Part shown: positions 17,407 to 26,200 of the stretch, one piece after another | Numbering within the stretch: the first letter of the stretch is position 1 | Layout of the letters: every line of letters begins with the position of its first letter | Origin: Deinococcus aquiradiocola | GTDB lineage: Bacteria; Deinococcota; Deinococci; Deinococcales; Deinococcaceae | DNA: 64,000 nt | Reading direction: 5' to 3' | Assembly: GCF_014646915.1 (NCBI RefSeq) | Contig: NZ_BMOE01000003.1 | Coordinates: 248,001 to 312,000, forward strand | Made by a program: the position numbers and the translations under genes | Notes under the pieces: generated by a model | Databases searched by the model: none | Seen by the model: only the letters and a program-made list of their open reading frames with translations | What the model was told of the DNA's origin: nothing

Positions 17407-19623
17407 TCAGCGGCGCGTCTGTTTCATGGCGTACATGCGTTCGTCACTGAGGCGCAGCAGGTCTTCCGGGTGCTGCGCGTCCCTGGGTGATGACGCCGCT
17501 CCGGCACTGACGCCTGCCGTGACGAACCCGGTGGCGTGCAGGGCGCCCGTCACGCACAGCAGATGCGACTGGAGGGTGTCGGGCGTGTAGTGCGCCGTGC
17601 CGGGCATGAGCACCACGAATTCGTCTCCACCGAGCCTGAACAGTTCGTCCTGCGGGCGGAAGGTGGCGCGCAGCGCGGCCGCGAAGGCGATCAGGAGGGC
17701 GTCGCCGCGGTGATGGCCTTCCTGGTCGTTCACGCGTTTCAGGCCGTCGAGGTCGAGCAGCACCACGGTGAAGGGCGTGCCCCGCATCTGCCGGACCGCG
17801 TGCTGGTACGCGCGGCGGTTCCCGAGGCCGGTCAGGGCGTCGCTGCTGGCCGCGACCTGCAGGGCGTGGAAGTCCTGATGCCGCTGCATGCTGATCTGCA
17901 GGGTGCGGGCCGCCGTGGTGAGCAGCTGCCGGTCACCGTCGCTCCAGGGGGACGGCTGGTTCCGGTACGCGCTGAGCACCAGGGAGCCCTCCCCGGCCTC
18001 CAGGATGACCGGGAGGAGCGCGGCGGCGTGCATTCCGGCCTCGCGCACGTCGGGCGGCAGGTCGTCCGGGTCGAGGAAGACCGACTGGCCGGTCAGGATG
18101 CGGGCCGCGTACCCGTCTGTGGTGGAGAAGCCGCGCTGCTGGTACTCCCGGAGCGGTTCGGGGATGTCGCCGTGCAGCGCGACCGGCATCAGGCGTTCGC
18201 CGCGGTGCTGCCACAGGGCGAGCCAGCCGTCCCCGAACACGCGCCGGAGGACCTTCAGGGCGACGCCGGCCACGACGAGCAGGTCCGCGTCGAGGTCGAG
18301 GCTGCGGAACAGTTCGAGGAGCGCCTCGGCACGGTCGCGTTCCTGGCGGGCCGCTTCCTGGGACTGGACGAGGTCCGTCACGTCGTACCCCACGCCGAGC
18401 GACCCGCTGAGGGTCCCGTCGGGGTGCGTGAGCGGCGAGAATCTCGCCTCGATGGTGCGGCCGCGGATGTGGATGTGATGCGTGAAGCGTTCGCCCTGCC
18501 GGATGCGGCCAAGCAGGGACTGGATTTCCGGCGTATCGCCGTAGCGTTCGGTGACATGGTGTCCGGCCGCCTCGCCGGGACGGGCGTTCAGGCCCTGCAG
18601 GGCGCTGCCCTCGGAGAGGGTGAAGGTCCCGTCGAGGTCGGTGGCCCACAGGACGAGTGGCGCCGCTTCGAGTGCGAGGCGCAGGCGGTCGCGGGTCTCG
18701 ACGAGGTCGGCACGTTCCCGTGCCCGGTCCGTGGCGAGCTGAAGGGTGCGCTGCAGGGCCGTCAGGACCGGCAGTTCGCGCGAGCCGGGCGGGAGGGTCC
18801 CGCCGTCCGGTCCGGCATCGAGGCGCGCGAAGAGGATGAGGACCGAGTGACGGGCGTCGCTGCTGACGCGGACAGCGAGGGCGCAGCCCTGTTCAGGCAG
18901 CGTGGGCAGCAGGCGGCGCAGCTGGCCGCGCGTGAACGTCATGACGGGAAGGTGCAGGTCGTCCTGGCGGAGGGGAGCGGCCGCGTCCTTGAAGGTGGTG
19001 TCGTCCTGCGCGAAGGCACGGGCCTGGAGCGTGTCGGCGTGCCAGCAGCCGGTGATCCTGCTGCCGTCCGCGTCCACGTGCAGAATGGCGGCCCAGTCGC
19101 AGAGCAGCAGCGGCGCGAAGCGGTGGCAGGTCTGCGTGAGGAGCTCCGTGAGGGTCAGGTCGAGGCTGGCGAGATCCGTCACCTCGCCGAGCGCGCGGGC
19201 GATGGCGGCCGCGTCGATGGCGCGGGCGGTGAGAACCTGAAGGTCGAGACGTTCGCGCTGCAGGGCACGGTGGGTCGCCTGACGGTCGAGTTCCGTGCCG
19301 ATCACCTGCGCGAAGCTGTGCAGCGTGTCGCGGTCGTCCGGCTGCCAGGGGGAATCACCGTAGGTCAGGCCGACGCGGACTTCACCGATGACCCTGCCGG
19401 AGGGGTCCGTGACGGGGCACGCGAGGGACGGGACGGCGCGGGTGTCGTCGTCCGCGGCGGGTTCACCGCTCGCGGCCGCGCGCCACGGGCCGTCCGGCGC
19501 GTCGAGGGTCAGGACGGCCCAGTCGGCCTGCAGGGCGCGGCAGGCGAGGCGCAGGAGACGGGAGAGTGGAGCTTCGGTCTGGGCGATCAGGTCGTCCGCT
19601 GCTGAATGTGGTCGCTGCTGCAA
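17407..19623 (-). CDS. GAF/PAS-GGDEF diguanylate cyclase
   Basis: About 738 residues, cytoplasmic, no membrane segment. Order: N-terminal GAF (residues about 10-130), second GAF, PAS (about 320-420, with LWATDLDGTFTLSEGS), third GAF, and a C-terminal GGDEF domain with SSDALTGLGNRRAYQ and the intact active site RLGGDEFVVLMPG, so c-di-GMP synthesis is expected. An RxxD inhibitory site is not obvious. I chose the TTG six bases after AGGAGG; a GTG immediately before it and another 11 codons further upstream are alternatives. Environmental or redox sensing by the GAF/PAS modules is inferred. Confidence 0.9.
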   Translation of the reverse strand: MQQRPHSAADDLIAQTEAPLSRLLRLACRALQADWAVLTLDAPDGPWRAAASGEPAADDDTRAVPSLACPVTDPSGRVIGEVRVGLTYGDSPWQPDDRDTLHSFAQVIGTELDRQATHRALQRERLDLQVLTARAIDAAAIARALGEVTDLASLDLTLTELLTQTCHRFAPLLLCDWAAILHVDADGSRITGCWHADTLQARAFAQDDTTFKDAAAPLRQDDLHLPVMTFTRGQLRRLLPTLPEQGCALAVRVSSDARHSVLILFARLDAGPDGGTLPPGSRELPVLTALQRTLQLATDRARERADLVETRDRLRLALEAAPLVLWATDLDGTFTLSEGSALQGLNARPGEAAGHHVTERYGDTPEIQSLLGRIRQGERFTHHIHIRGRTIEARFSPLTHPDGTLSGSLGVGYDVTDLVQSQEAARQERDRAEALLELFRSLDLDADLLVVAGVALKVLRRVFGDGWLALWQHRGERLMPVALHGDIPEPLREYQQRGFSTTDGYAARILTGQSVFLDPDDLPPDVREAGMHAAALLPVILEAGEGSLVLSAYRNQPSPWSDGDRQLLTTAARTLQISMQRHQDFHALQVAASSDALTGLGNRRAYQHAVRQMRGTPFTVVLLDLDGLKRVNDQEGHHRGDALLIAFAAALRATFRPQDELFRLGGDEFVVLMPGTAHYTPDTLQSHLLCVTGALHATGFVTAGVSAGAASSPRDAQHPEDLLRLSDERMYAMKQTRR

Positions 19624-19764
19624 CACGCGCCTCCTGAAAGCCGGACCATGCAAGGACACGCGGGGAAAACTTCGGAGAACTGTTCCCAGTGTCTCTCACG
19701 GGTCCGTGGCCGCCTAGTCCCCCGCCCTTCATGGTTGTGGGGAGGCCGGATGCTGGGTACACGC

Positions 19765-19798
19765 ACGCGCCCCGCCCGGACGTCCGGGCGGGGCGCGT
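19765..19798. terminator. 34-bp perfect palindrome
   Basis: Arms of 17 bases (ACGCGCCCCGCCCGGAC and its complement) meet with no spacer, 11 bases after the pprA stop. It is best read as the pprA transcription terminator and would also stop readthrough from the other strand. Confidence 0.65.
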
Positions 19799-19808
19799 GG
19801 GGGGGGCG

Positions 19809-20681
19809 TCAGCGCAGGCCGCTGCTCAGGACGGCCGCAAGGCGCCGGGTGCCGGACTTCTGCAGTTCGTCGAGGGTGTCGGTGCCTTCGCGCAGCATGG
19901 CCTTCCAGCGTTCGAGGCTGCGGGCGTCCTCGCCGCTCTGGCGGACGACGGCGGAACTGACCGCAAAGTGCGCCTCGGGGAGGCGTTCGAGGGCGTTCAC
20001 GGCGCCGCTGTGGCGGGCGCCCAGCAGCGCGCCGAGCATGCCGACGCTGTTGCTGCGCTCCATCAGTTCACGCTGGAAGGTACGGTCCTTGATGCCGGTG
20101 ATGACGTCCCAGGCGGCGTCCGCGAGGGCCGTGACGGGCGACGCGGGTCGGTGGACTTCCACGCCGAGCGTGTCGCCCTTGCGCCAGGTACGGCTCCAGA
20201 CGCCGGCGCGGTCGTTGCTCCAGCGGGTCTCGAAGTCGCGGGCGTCCTCGACGAGCACGCGGATCTGGCCGAGGCCGGGCTTGAGGGTGACGCGCGGGCC
20301 GTCTTCGAGAACGCCCCATTCGCTGAGGCCGTCCGCGCCGAGCGCCTGCATGGCGGCGTACGTTCCGGCGACGGACCGTGCACCCTCGGAGAGGAGGGCG
20401 ACCTGCATGCCGTCGGTGTCAAGGGCGATGTCCTGCTGTCCGGCGTCGCCGGTGAGGCGCGCGCTGTGCCTGAGGTGCAGCAGGCCGAGGCCCCAGCGGT
20501 CCTGGGCGAGGCGCAGTTCGCGGGTCAGCTGTTCGTTGAGGTCCTGTTCGCTGGCGCCGCCGTCCTGCAGGACGCGCACGTCGCTGTCGATGCCGGCGGT
20601 GGCGACGAGGGCCGCGAAGCGGGTGAGGGCGTCCTCGTGGGGGGTGGCGGGGGTGGGGTCTTTCCTGCGGGTCTTGGTCAT
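19809..20681 (-). CDS. pprA: DNA repair protein PprA
   Basis: PprA binds DNA ends and supercoiled DNA, stimulates ligation and topoisomerase activity, and is needed for recovery from ionising radiation in Deinococcus. The 290-residue protein matches D. radiodurans PprA along its length: [92 protein letters not shown] and LPEAHF. The ATG is preceded by AGAGGA. It is the strongest taxonomic marker in the window. Upstream DNA carries part of a radiation response motif and an inverted repeat. Confidence 0.95.
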   Translation of the reverse strand: MTKTRRKDPTPATPHEDALTRFAALVATAGIDSDVRVLQDGGASEQDLNEQLTRELRLAQDRWGLGLLHLRHSARLTGDAGQQDIALDTDGMQVALLSEGARSVAGTYAAMQALGADGLSEWGVLEDGPRVTLKPGLGQIRVLVEDARDFETRWSNDRAGVWSRTWRKGDTLGVEVHRPASPVTALADAAWDVITGIKDRTFQRELMERSNSVGMLGALLGARHSGAVNALERLPEAHFAVSSAVVRQSGEDARSLERWKAMLREGTDTLDELQKSGTRRLAAVLSSGLR

Positions 20682-20769
20682 GGTGGGTCCTCTGGACGTC
20701 CCGGTCGGGGGGAGGGGGAAGGGGGCGGCGCGGTGCGGCGGTGGCCGGTCAGGGTGGCGCCGGTGGACC

Positions 20770-20812
20770 GAATCTGCTATACACAGATTCACTGAAACCA
20801 TTATGTCATAAA
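20770..20812 (-). promoter_or_regulatory. pprA control region: inverted repeat and RDRM half-site
   Basis: GAATCTG (20770-20776) and CAGATTC (20784-20790) form a perfect 7-7-7 inverted repeat. Twenty bases further upstream TTATGTCAT (20801-20809) matches one half of the Deinococcus radiation/desiccation response motif TTATGTCATTGACATAA; the second half is not conserved. The minus strand reads TGACATAATGG and then TATAGC, a possible -10. Confidence 0.5.
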
Positions 20813-20928
20813 TTGCGGCGGCGTGCCGAAACTCGCGCCCAGCGCGCCGCGCCACCATACACGAAGGAGCGCGGCCACCACAGCAGCCGCGCCCCCTCCC
20901 CCACCCACCGGCCCGGCCGGGAGCCTGA

Positions 20929-21813
20929 TCAGGCCGTCGGCTGTCCGTCCTCCCCGACCGTGTCGCGCCAGCGGTGCTGCGGCTCGAAGCCCAGCGCCTC
21001 ACGCGCCGCCGCGATGCTGAGCAGCGTGTCGTGCCCGCTCACCCCGTCCCGGACCGGCACGCCGGGGAACACCTGCGCCATCAGGTCCCGCGACGGGGTC
21101 GGCATCACCGTGTCGGCCGCCGCGATGATGAAGCTGCGCGCGCCCGTGACGGGCGCCTCCAGCGCCAGGCGGCACGCCAGCGCCGCGTCCCGCTCGTCGA
21201 TGTACCCCCACAGGTTCCAGCGTCTCGCCTGCGGGTCCGGCCACGCCTGCTGCGGGAAGGCGCGGTACTCCTGCGGCCCCAGGATGTTCGAGAAACGCAG
21301 CGCCACGAAGGGAATGCCGCTCGTGCGCGCGAACTGAGAGGCCATCGTCTCCGTCACGACCTTGCTGAGCGCGTAACTGCTCTCCGGGCGCGGGTAGTGC
21401 GCCTCGTCGACCGGCGCGTACGCGGGCGGCTCGTCGAAGGGGAGGCCGAGCGTCGTCTCGCTCGACGCCCACACCACGCGGCTCAGGCCGTGCATCACGG
21501 CGGCCGTGAAGACGCTGTGGTTCATGGCCGTGTTCTGCACGAAGGTCCGGTGCGGGGCCTGCAGGCCCGGCGCGGGAATGTTCGCGAGGTGCACGACCGC
21601 GTCCGCGCCCTGCATCGCCTCCAGCGTCTCCCCGAGGTCCGTGAGGTCCACCTGCAGCGTGTCGCGCAGCGTGCCGCTGAAGGTCCCGTCCGGCCTCTGC
21701 GTCCGGTCGCGGTCCACGGCCGTCACGTCGTACCCGTGCTCCAGCAGGTGCCGGAGCGTGACGCGGCCCGCACGGCCCGCCGAGCCGGTCAGCACCACCC
21801 GTTTCGCACTCAC
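20929..21813 (-). CDS. NAD(P)-dependent epimerase/dehydratase (extended SDR)
   Basis: 294 residues, GTG start sharing bases with the stop of the aldo/keto reductase gene (GTGA). The nucleotide loop is [19 protein letters not shown] at the N-terminus, with D in [17 protein letters not shown], and the catalytic YALSK motif. [12 protein letters not shown] and [17 protein letters not shown] are typical of the uronate-dehydrogenase/nucleotide-sugar epimerase branch. The substrate is probably a sugar or sugar acid. It is co-transcribed behind the reductase. Confidence 0.88.
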   Translation of the reverse strand: MSAKRVVLTGSAGRAGRVTLRHLLEHGYDVTAVDRDRTQRPDGTFSGTLRDTLQVDLTDLGETLEAMQGADAVVHLANIPAPGLQAPHRTFVQNTAMNHSVFTAAVMHGLSRVVWASSETTLGLPFDEPPAYAPVDEAHYPRPESSYALSKVVTETMASQFARTSGIPFVALRFSNILGPQEYRAFPQQAWPDPQARRWNLWGYIDERDAALACRLALEAPVTGARSFIIAAADTVMPTPSRDLMAQVFPGVPVRDGVSGHDTLLSIAAAREALGFEPQHRWRDTVGEDGQPTA

Positions 21814-22781
21814 CACGCGTACGCCTCGGGCGCCTGCCCGCCCGGCCCGGGCCAGATCTCGTCCAGCGCCTTCAGCGTCTCGCCGCTCAGGCGCACGTCC
21901 AGCGCGTGCAGCGCGCCGCTCAGCTGCTCGCTCGTGCGCGGCCCGATGATGGGCGCCGTCACGGCCGGCTGGTGCAGCAGCCACGCGAGCGCCACGTCGG
22001 CCGGCGATTCGCCCAGCTCGCGGCACAGCGCCTCGTACCGCTCCAGCTGCGGGCGGTACTGCTCCACCATGCCCTGCACGCGTTCCGACGCGCGGCGACC
22101 CTCCTGCGCCTTCTGCAGCGCGCCGCCCAGCAGGCCGCCCGACAGCGGACTCCACGGCAGCACGCCCACCCCGAAGGCCTGACACGCCGGAATGACTTCC
22201 AGCTCGATCATCCGGGCGTTCAGGTTGTACAGGCTCTGCTCCGACACCAGGCCCATGAAGTGCCGGTCCTGCGCGAGCGTGTTCGCCTGCGCGATGTTCC
22301 ACGCCGCGAAGTTGCTGCTCCCCACGTACACCACCGAGCCGTCCCGCACGAGGCGCTCCATCGCCTGCCACACCTCCTCCCACGGGGTACGGCGGTCGAT
22401 GTGATGCATCTGGTACAGGTCGATGTGGTCGGTGTTCAGGCGGCGCAGGCTCTCCTCGCACGCGCGGCGGATGTGGTACGCCGACAGCCGCTGATCGTTC
22501 GGGCCGTCGCCCATCCTGCCGTACACCTTGGTGGCGAGCACCACCCGGTCCCGCGCGCCGGGCCGGGCCGCGAAGTACCGCCCGAGGATGCCTTCCGTGA
22601 CGCCCTCACCCAGCTTCTGGCCGTACACGTTCGCGGTGTCCCAGAACTGGATGCCGGCGTCCAGCGCCTCGTCCATGATGCGGAAGCTGTCCTCTTCGCT
22701 CGTCTGCGGCCCGAAATTCATGGTGCCGAGGCACAGCGGACTGACCTGCAGGCCGGTGCGGCCCAGTTGACGGTACTCCAT
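21810..22781 (-). CDS. aldo/keto reductase
   Basis: 323-residue NADPH-dependent (alpha/beta)8 reductase. The catalytic tetrad is visible: D in WDTANVYGQ with Y, K in LATKVYG, and H in LYQMHHIDRRTPWEEV. The N-terminus MEYRQLGRTGLQVSPLCLGT is the family signature. GGAGGATCAC precedes the ATG. It heads a two-gene unit with the SDR, suggesting successive reactions on one carbonyl or sugar substrate. Confidence 0.93.
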   Translation of the reverse strand: MEYRQLGRTGLQVSPLCLGTMNFGPQTSEEDSFRIMDEALDAGIQFWDTANVYGQKLGEGVTEGILGRYFAARPGARDRVVLATKVYGRMGDGPNDQRLSAYHIRRACEESLRRLNTDHIDLYQMHHIDRRTPWEEVWQAMERLVRDGSVVYVGSSNFAAWNIAQANTLAQDRHFMGLVSEQSLYNLNARMIELEVIPACQAFGVGVLPWSPLSGGLLGGALQKAQEGRRASERVQGMVEQYRPQLERYEALCRELGESPADVALAWLLHQPAVTAPIIGPRTSEQLSGALHALDVRLSGETLKALDEIWPGPGGQAPEAYAW

Positions 22782-22987
22782 GTGATCCTCCCGTGACGCC
22801 GCTGCGCGGCCGGACGTTCCGGTGCCGGGACGGAGGTGAGACGCGACGCACGCCCCGGCCGGATTCCGTCCTGCCCGCCTGTCCCTGTGAAACGTCCGCA
22901 CCCTACACCAGTCCCCGGGGGCGTGGGCGGCACGGCCTTCACCGTGCCTTGCGGTTCACGGCAGGTGCGGATGGCCGCGACCGAAGG

Positions 22988-25936
22988 TCAGGGACGTTCG
23001 GGATGCGGGACGGCCACGTCGCCCGTTCTCGGCGTGAGGCGGCGCTCGCGCGGCACGGTGAAACTGAAGGTGGCGCTCTCGCCCGGCACGCTGCTCGCGT
23101 CCACCTCGCCGCCGTGCCGCAGCACGATGCGCCGCACCGTGGCGAGCCCCACGCCGGTCCCCTCGAACTCCCGGTCGCTGTGCAGGCGCTTGAACACCCC
23201 GAACAGCCGGTCACGGTACTGCGGGTCGAAGCCCACCCCGTTGTCCTGCACGAACACCCGGCAGTACCGCTCCTCGGTCTCCGCCCACACGCGGATGCGC
23301 GTCACGTCGCGGCGGCGCGTGAACTTCACGGCGTTCGCCACGAGGTTCGTCACGACCTGCTGCAGCGTCGGCGCGTCCCCCAGCACCACCGGCAGGTCCG
23401 CCACGTCCCACTCCACCGCCCGGCCCTGCAGGTCCGGTTCCACGTCCGCCCGCGCCCGCTCGAAGAGCGCCGTGAGCGGCACCGGACCCACCCGCAGCAC
23501 CTGACTCGTGCTGCGCGACAGTTCCAGCATCGAGTCGATCAGCACCGACATGCGCTCCGCCGCGCCCTCCACCACCTGCATGTGCTGCACGGCCCGTTCG
23601 GCGTTGCCCTGCGCGACCGCCTTGCGCGCCAGTTCCGAGAAGCCCTTCACGTGCCGGACCGGCGTACGCAGATCGTGCGACGCGCTGTACGCGAAGGCCT
23701 CCAGTTCCTCGTTCGCGACGCGCAACTCGGTGTTGCTGTGCGCCAGGTCGCGGTTCGCCTGCTCCACCTGCCGTTGCGCGTCCAGGCGGTCCGTGACGTC
23801 CAGCGAGATGCCGACCACCTCGTTCACGTCGCCCTGCGCGTCCCGGACCGGCACGAACCACGTCTGGAACACCGTGCCCGACTGCTGGAAGCGCGTCAGG
23901 TCATGCACCACCTCGCCCCGCAGGGCGCGCTGCAGCCGGGAGCCGTCGCGCAGGTCCGGCTCGTGCGCGAACATCCGCATCGCGGACTGCCCGACCGCCT
24001 CTCCCGGCTGCAGGCCCAGCCGGGAGAGCAGACTCCCCTCCGACAGGGTGAACACGCCGTCGCGGTCCGTGACGAACAGCAGCAGCGGCGCGTTGTCCGC
24101 CGCGACCTTCAGGTAATGCTGCGTCCGGTGCAGGTCACGCACCGCCACGGACCCCTCGATGGCGGTCCCGAGACTGCGCGTCACGGTCTCCAGCACCGCG
24201 CGGTCCACCATCGTCCAGCGCCGCTGCCCGAACAACCCGACCGACAGCACGCCCTGCACCGCGCCGTTCACGCACAGCGGCAGGGCCGCGCTCGCCCCGA
24301 GCGTCCCGCCCTCGACCGTCCCGTCCGGCCGCGACTCGAACGCCGGGTCGCCCGACGCCCACACCCGGTCGAGCGCGCCCGCCTCCCCGACCTGCAGGTC
24401 CCGGCCATCCGCGCCCTGCAGGTCGGCGCGCCCCGCCTGCGTCACCAGCTGCCACTGCGCGCCGCGCGGCTCATAGTACCGGCACACGCTGCGCGGCAGC
24501 ATCCGCTGCACGAGTTCCAGCGCCTGCCGGATCAGGGCGCGCGGATCGCGCTGCACGGCAAAATCCCGCGTCAGGTCCGAGAAGCCGTCCAGGGCGCGCG
24601 CCTGCGCCTCCAGCATCGCGTTCTGCTCCGCGAGCCGCGCCCCCTGGCCCGTGCGCTCCATCACGAGGCCCACCGTGGCCGCCGCGCGCCGCAGCAGATC
24701 CCGCTCCGACCCCTGCCAGACCACCCCGGTCCGTCGGCGCCACACCGCCAGGAAGCCCCGCAGCGTCCCGTCCGGCGTCCGGACCGGCTCCACCGCACAC
24801 GCGCTCGGCGGCAGGTCCTGATACGACCCGCCCGACTCCTGATAATCCTCGTAATATCCGGCCTCACCCGACCGCGCACTCGCCGACAGCAGCGGCGACT
24901 CCGACAGCAGCTTCCCCTGGCTCTGCACGGCCCGCATGCTCGGCGTCACCTCGCCCCAGATGGTCGGGATGCGCAGCCGACCGCCACGCACCTGCACCAC
25001 CATCGCACTCGACGCGCCCAGCGCCTCACCCAGCATCGGCAGGGCCCGCAACGCCAGGTCCTCGGTGGTCGTCGCCTGCTGCAGCGCGTCCCCCAGCGCC
25101 GCCAGCGCCTCCGCGAACCGCGTCGCGTCCTGCAGGGCCTGCGTCCGCTCCTCCACCCGCTGCTCCAGCAGCCCCGTCATGCCCTTCAGCGTCCGTTCGG
25201 CCCGCACGCGCGCCGTCACGTCCCGCGAGAGCGCCATCAACTCCACCACCGCCCCCGACGCGTCCCGCACCGGCGCCACCTGCACCTCCCAGTGACGCGG
25301 CGAGCCCTTCCACGTCGGCGTCTCCCCCGTGAACACCGACCGCTCCCCCGCCCGCGCCCGGTCGAGCGCCGCACGCACACGCTCCTGCGTCTCCCCCGTC
25401 CAGAACCCCGACCACAGCAGGTTCCGGCAGCTCGCGAAATTGTCGATCTCCATCACGCGCATCCCGCCCGCATTCATGCTCAGCAGGTGCGCGTCCAAGT
25501 CCATGACCTTGATACAGTCCGCACTCTCGTCGATGATCTGCTGCGCCCGCCCCAGCTCCCGCCGCACCGACACCACATCCGACACGTCCCGCACCTGCAC
25601 GCCCACCCCGGACCCCAGCGGAAACACCCGCCACTCCAGCTCCCGCCCCCCCGAACGGCCCGCCACTGTCACGCCCTGCGCGACCTGCAGCACGTGCGGC
25701 ACCGCCGACCGCACCTCCTCGCCCGCCACCTCGGGCCGTACCTCACTCCACACCCGCCCCAGCAGCCCCACCTCCGGCTGCCCCAGCAGCTCCGCCGCCA
25801 GCGCATTCACGAACGAGAACCGCAACTCCGCGTCCAGCGCGAACACCGCGTCCGGCAAGGCACGCAACAGTTGCCCCGACACGTCCCACTCCGGCGCGGC
25901 ACGCCCCGCCCCCACCGACACGGTCACACGCCCCAC
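22988..25936 (-). CDS. large soluble PAS/GAF sensor histidine kinase
   Basis: About 982 residues without membrane segments. Order: PAS (FALDAELRFSFVNALAAELL), PAS (about 130-260, IIDESADCIKVMDLD), coiled coil, GAF (about 300-470), GAF (about 480-650), PAS (about 665-780, with FTLSEGSLLSRLG), HisKA with the phospho-histidine in SASHDLRTPVRHVKG, and an ATPase domain with NLVANAVKF, DNGVGFDP and GTGVGLATVRRIV. No cognate regulator is adjacent. The GTG start is uncertain because no ribosome site is seen. The HisKA/ATPase end is of the cyanobacterial-phytochrome type, but the bilin-binding signature is absent. Confidence 0.9.
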   Translation of the reverse strand: MGRVTVSVGAGRAAPEWDVSGQLLRALPDAVFALDAELRFSFVNALAAELLGQPEVGLLGRVWSEVRPEVAGEEVRSAVPHVLQVAQGVTVAGRSGGRELEWRVFPLGSGVGVQVRDVSDVVSVRRELGRAQQIIDESADCIKVMDLDAHLLSMNAGGMRVMEIDNFASCRNLLWSGFWTGETQERVRAALDRARAGERSVFTGETPTWKGSPRHWEVQVAPVRDASGAVVELMALSRDVTARVRAERTLKGMTGLLEQRVEERTQALQDATRFAEALAALGDALQQATTTEDLALRALPMLGEALGASSAMVVQVRGGRLRIPTIWGEVTPSMRAVQSQGKLLSESPLLSASARSGEAGYYEDYQESGGSYQDLPPSACAVEPVRTPDGTLRGFLAVWRRRTGVVWQGSERDLLRRAAATVGLVMERTGQGARLAEQNAMLEAQARALDGFSDLTRDFAVQRDPRALIRQALELVQRMLPRSVCRYYEPRGAQWQLVTQAGRADLQGADGRDLQVGEAGALDRVWASGDPAFESRPDGTVEGGTLGASAALPLCVNGAVQGVLSVGLFGQRRWTMVDRAVLETVTRSLGTAIEGSVAVRDLHRTQHYLKVAADNAPLLLFVTDRDGVFTLSEGSLLSRLGLQPGEAVGQSAMRMFAHEPDLRDGSRLQRALRGEVVHDLTRFQQSGTVFQTWFVPVRDAQGDVNEVVGISLDVTDRLDAQRQVEQANRDLAHSNTELRVANEELEAFAYSASHDLRTPVRHVKGFSELARKAVAQGNAERAVQHMQVVEGAAERMSVLIDSMLELSRSTSQVLRVGPVPLTALFERARADVEPDLQGRAVEWDVADLPVVLGDAPTLQQVVTNLVANAVKFTRRRDVTRIRVWAETEERYCRVFVQDNGVGFDPQYRDRLFGVFKRLHSDREFEGTGVGLATVRRIVLRHGGEVDASSVPGESATFSFTVPRERRLTPRTGDVAVPHPERP

Positions 25937-26020
25937 CGCCCGTGCAGCGGCGAACGCCAGAACGCCTCGCAGTTCATCACACCTTCATCATACGCCTCCG
26001 CACGACGACCCCCAGCGCCC

Positions 26021-26118
26021 CGACCCACCCGAAGGCAGGCCGTGACGTCACGCGAAGAAGCTGTTCAACGCGGCGAGCCTGGTTTCAATCCTCGGCCCAC
26101 CCGAAGGCAGGCCGTGGT
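26021..26118 (-). CRISPR. degenerate CRISPR relic (two repeats, one spacer)
   Basis: On the minus strand 26082-26118 matches the 37-nt repeat of the array at 29443-29693 at 29 of 37 positions, including its GAGGATTGAAAC end. A second, truncated copy lies about 72 bases away (26021-26045) and shares a 21-base core with the first. The 35-36 bases between them have spacer length. Orientation is opposite to the intact array. Confidence 0.65.
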
Positions 26119-26200
26119 CTCTCGTGGGGTCCAGCCGTGTGACCGCACCGCCGCTTCCACTCCGGGTTCTCGGTGCTGTGGCTGTGGCCCATGTCGCTGC

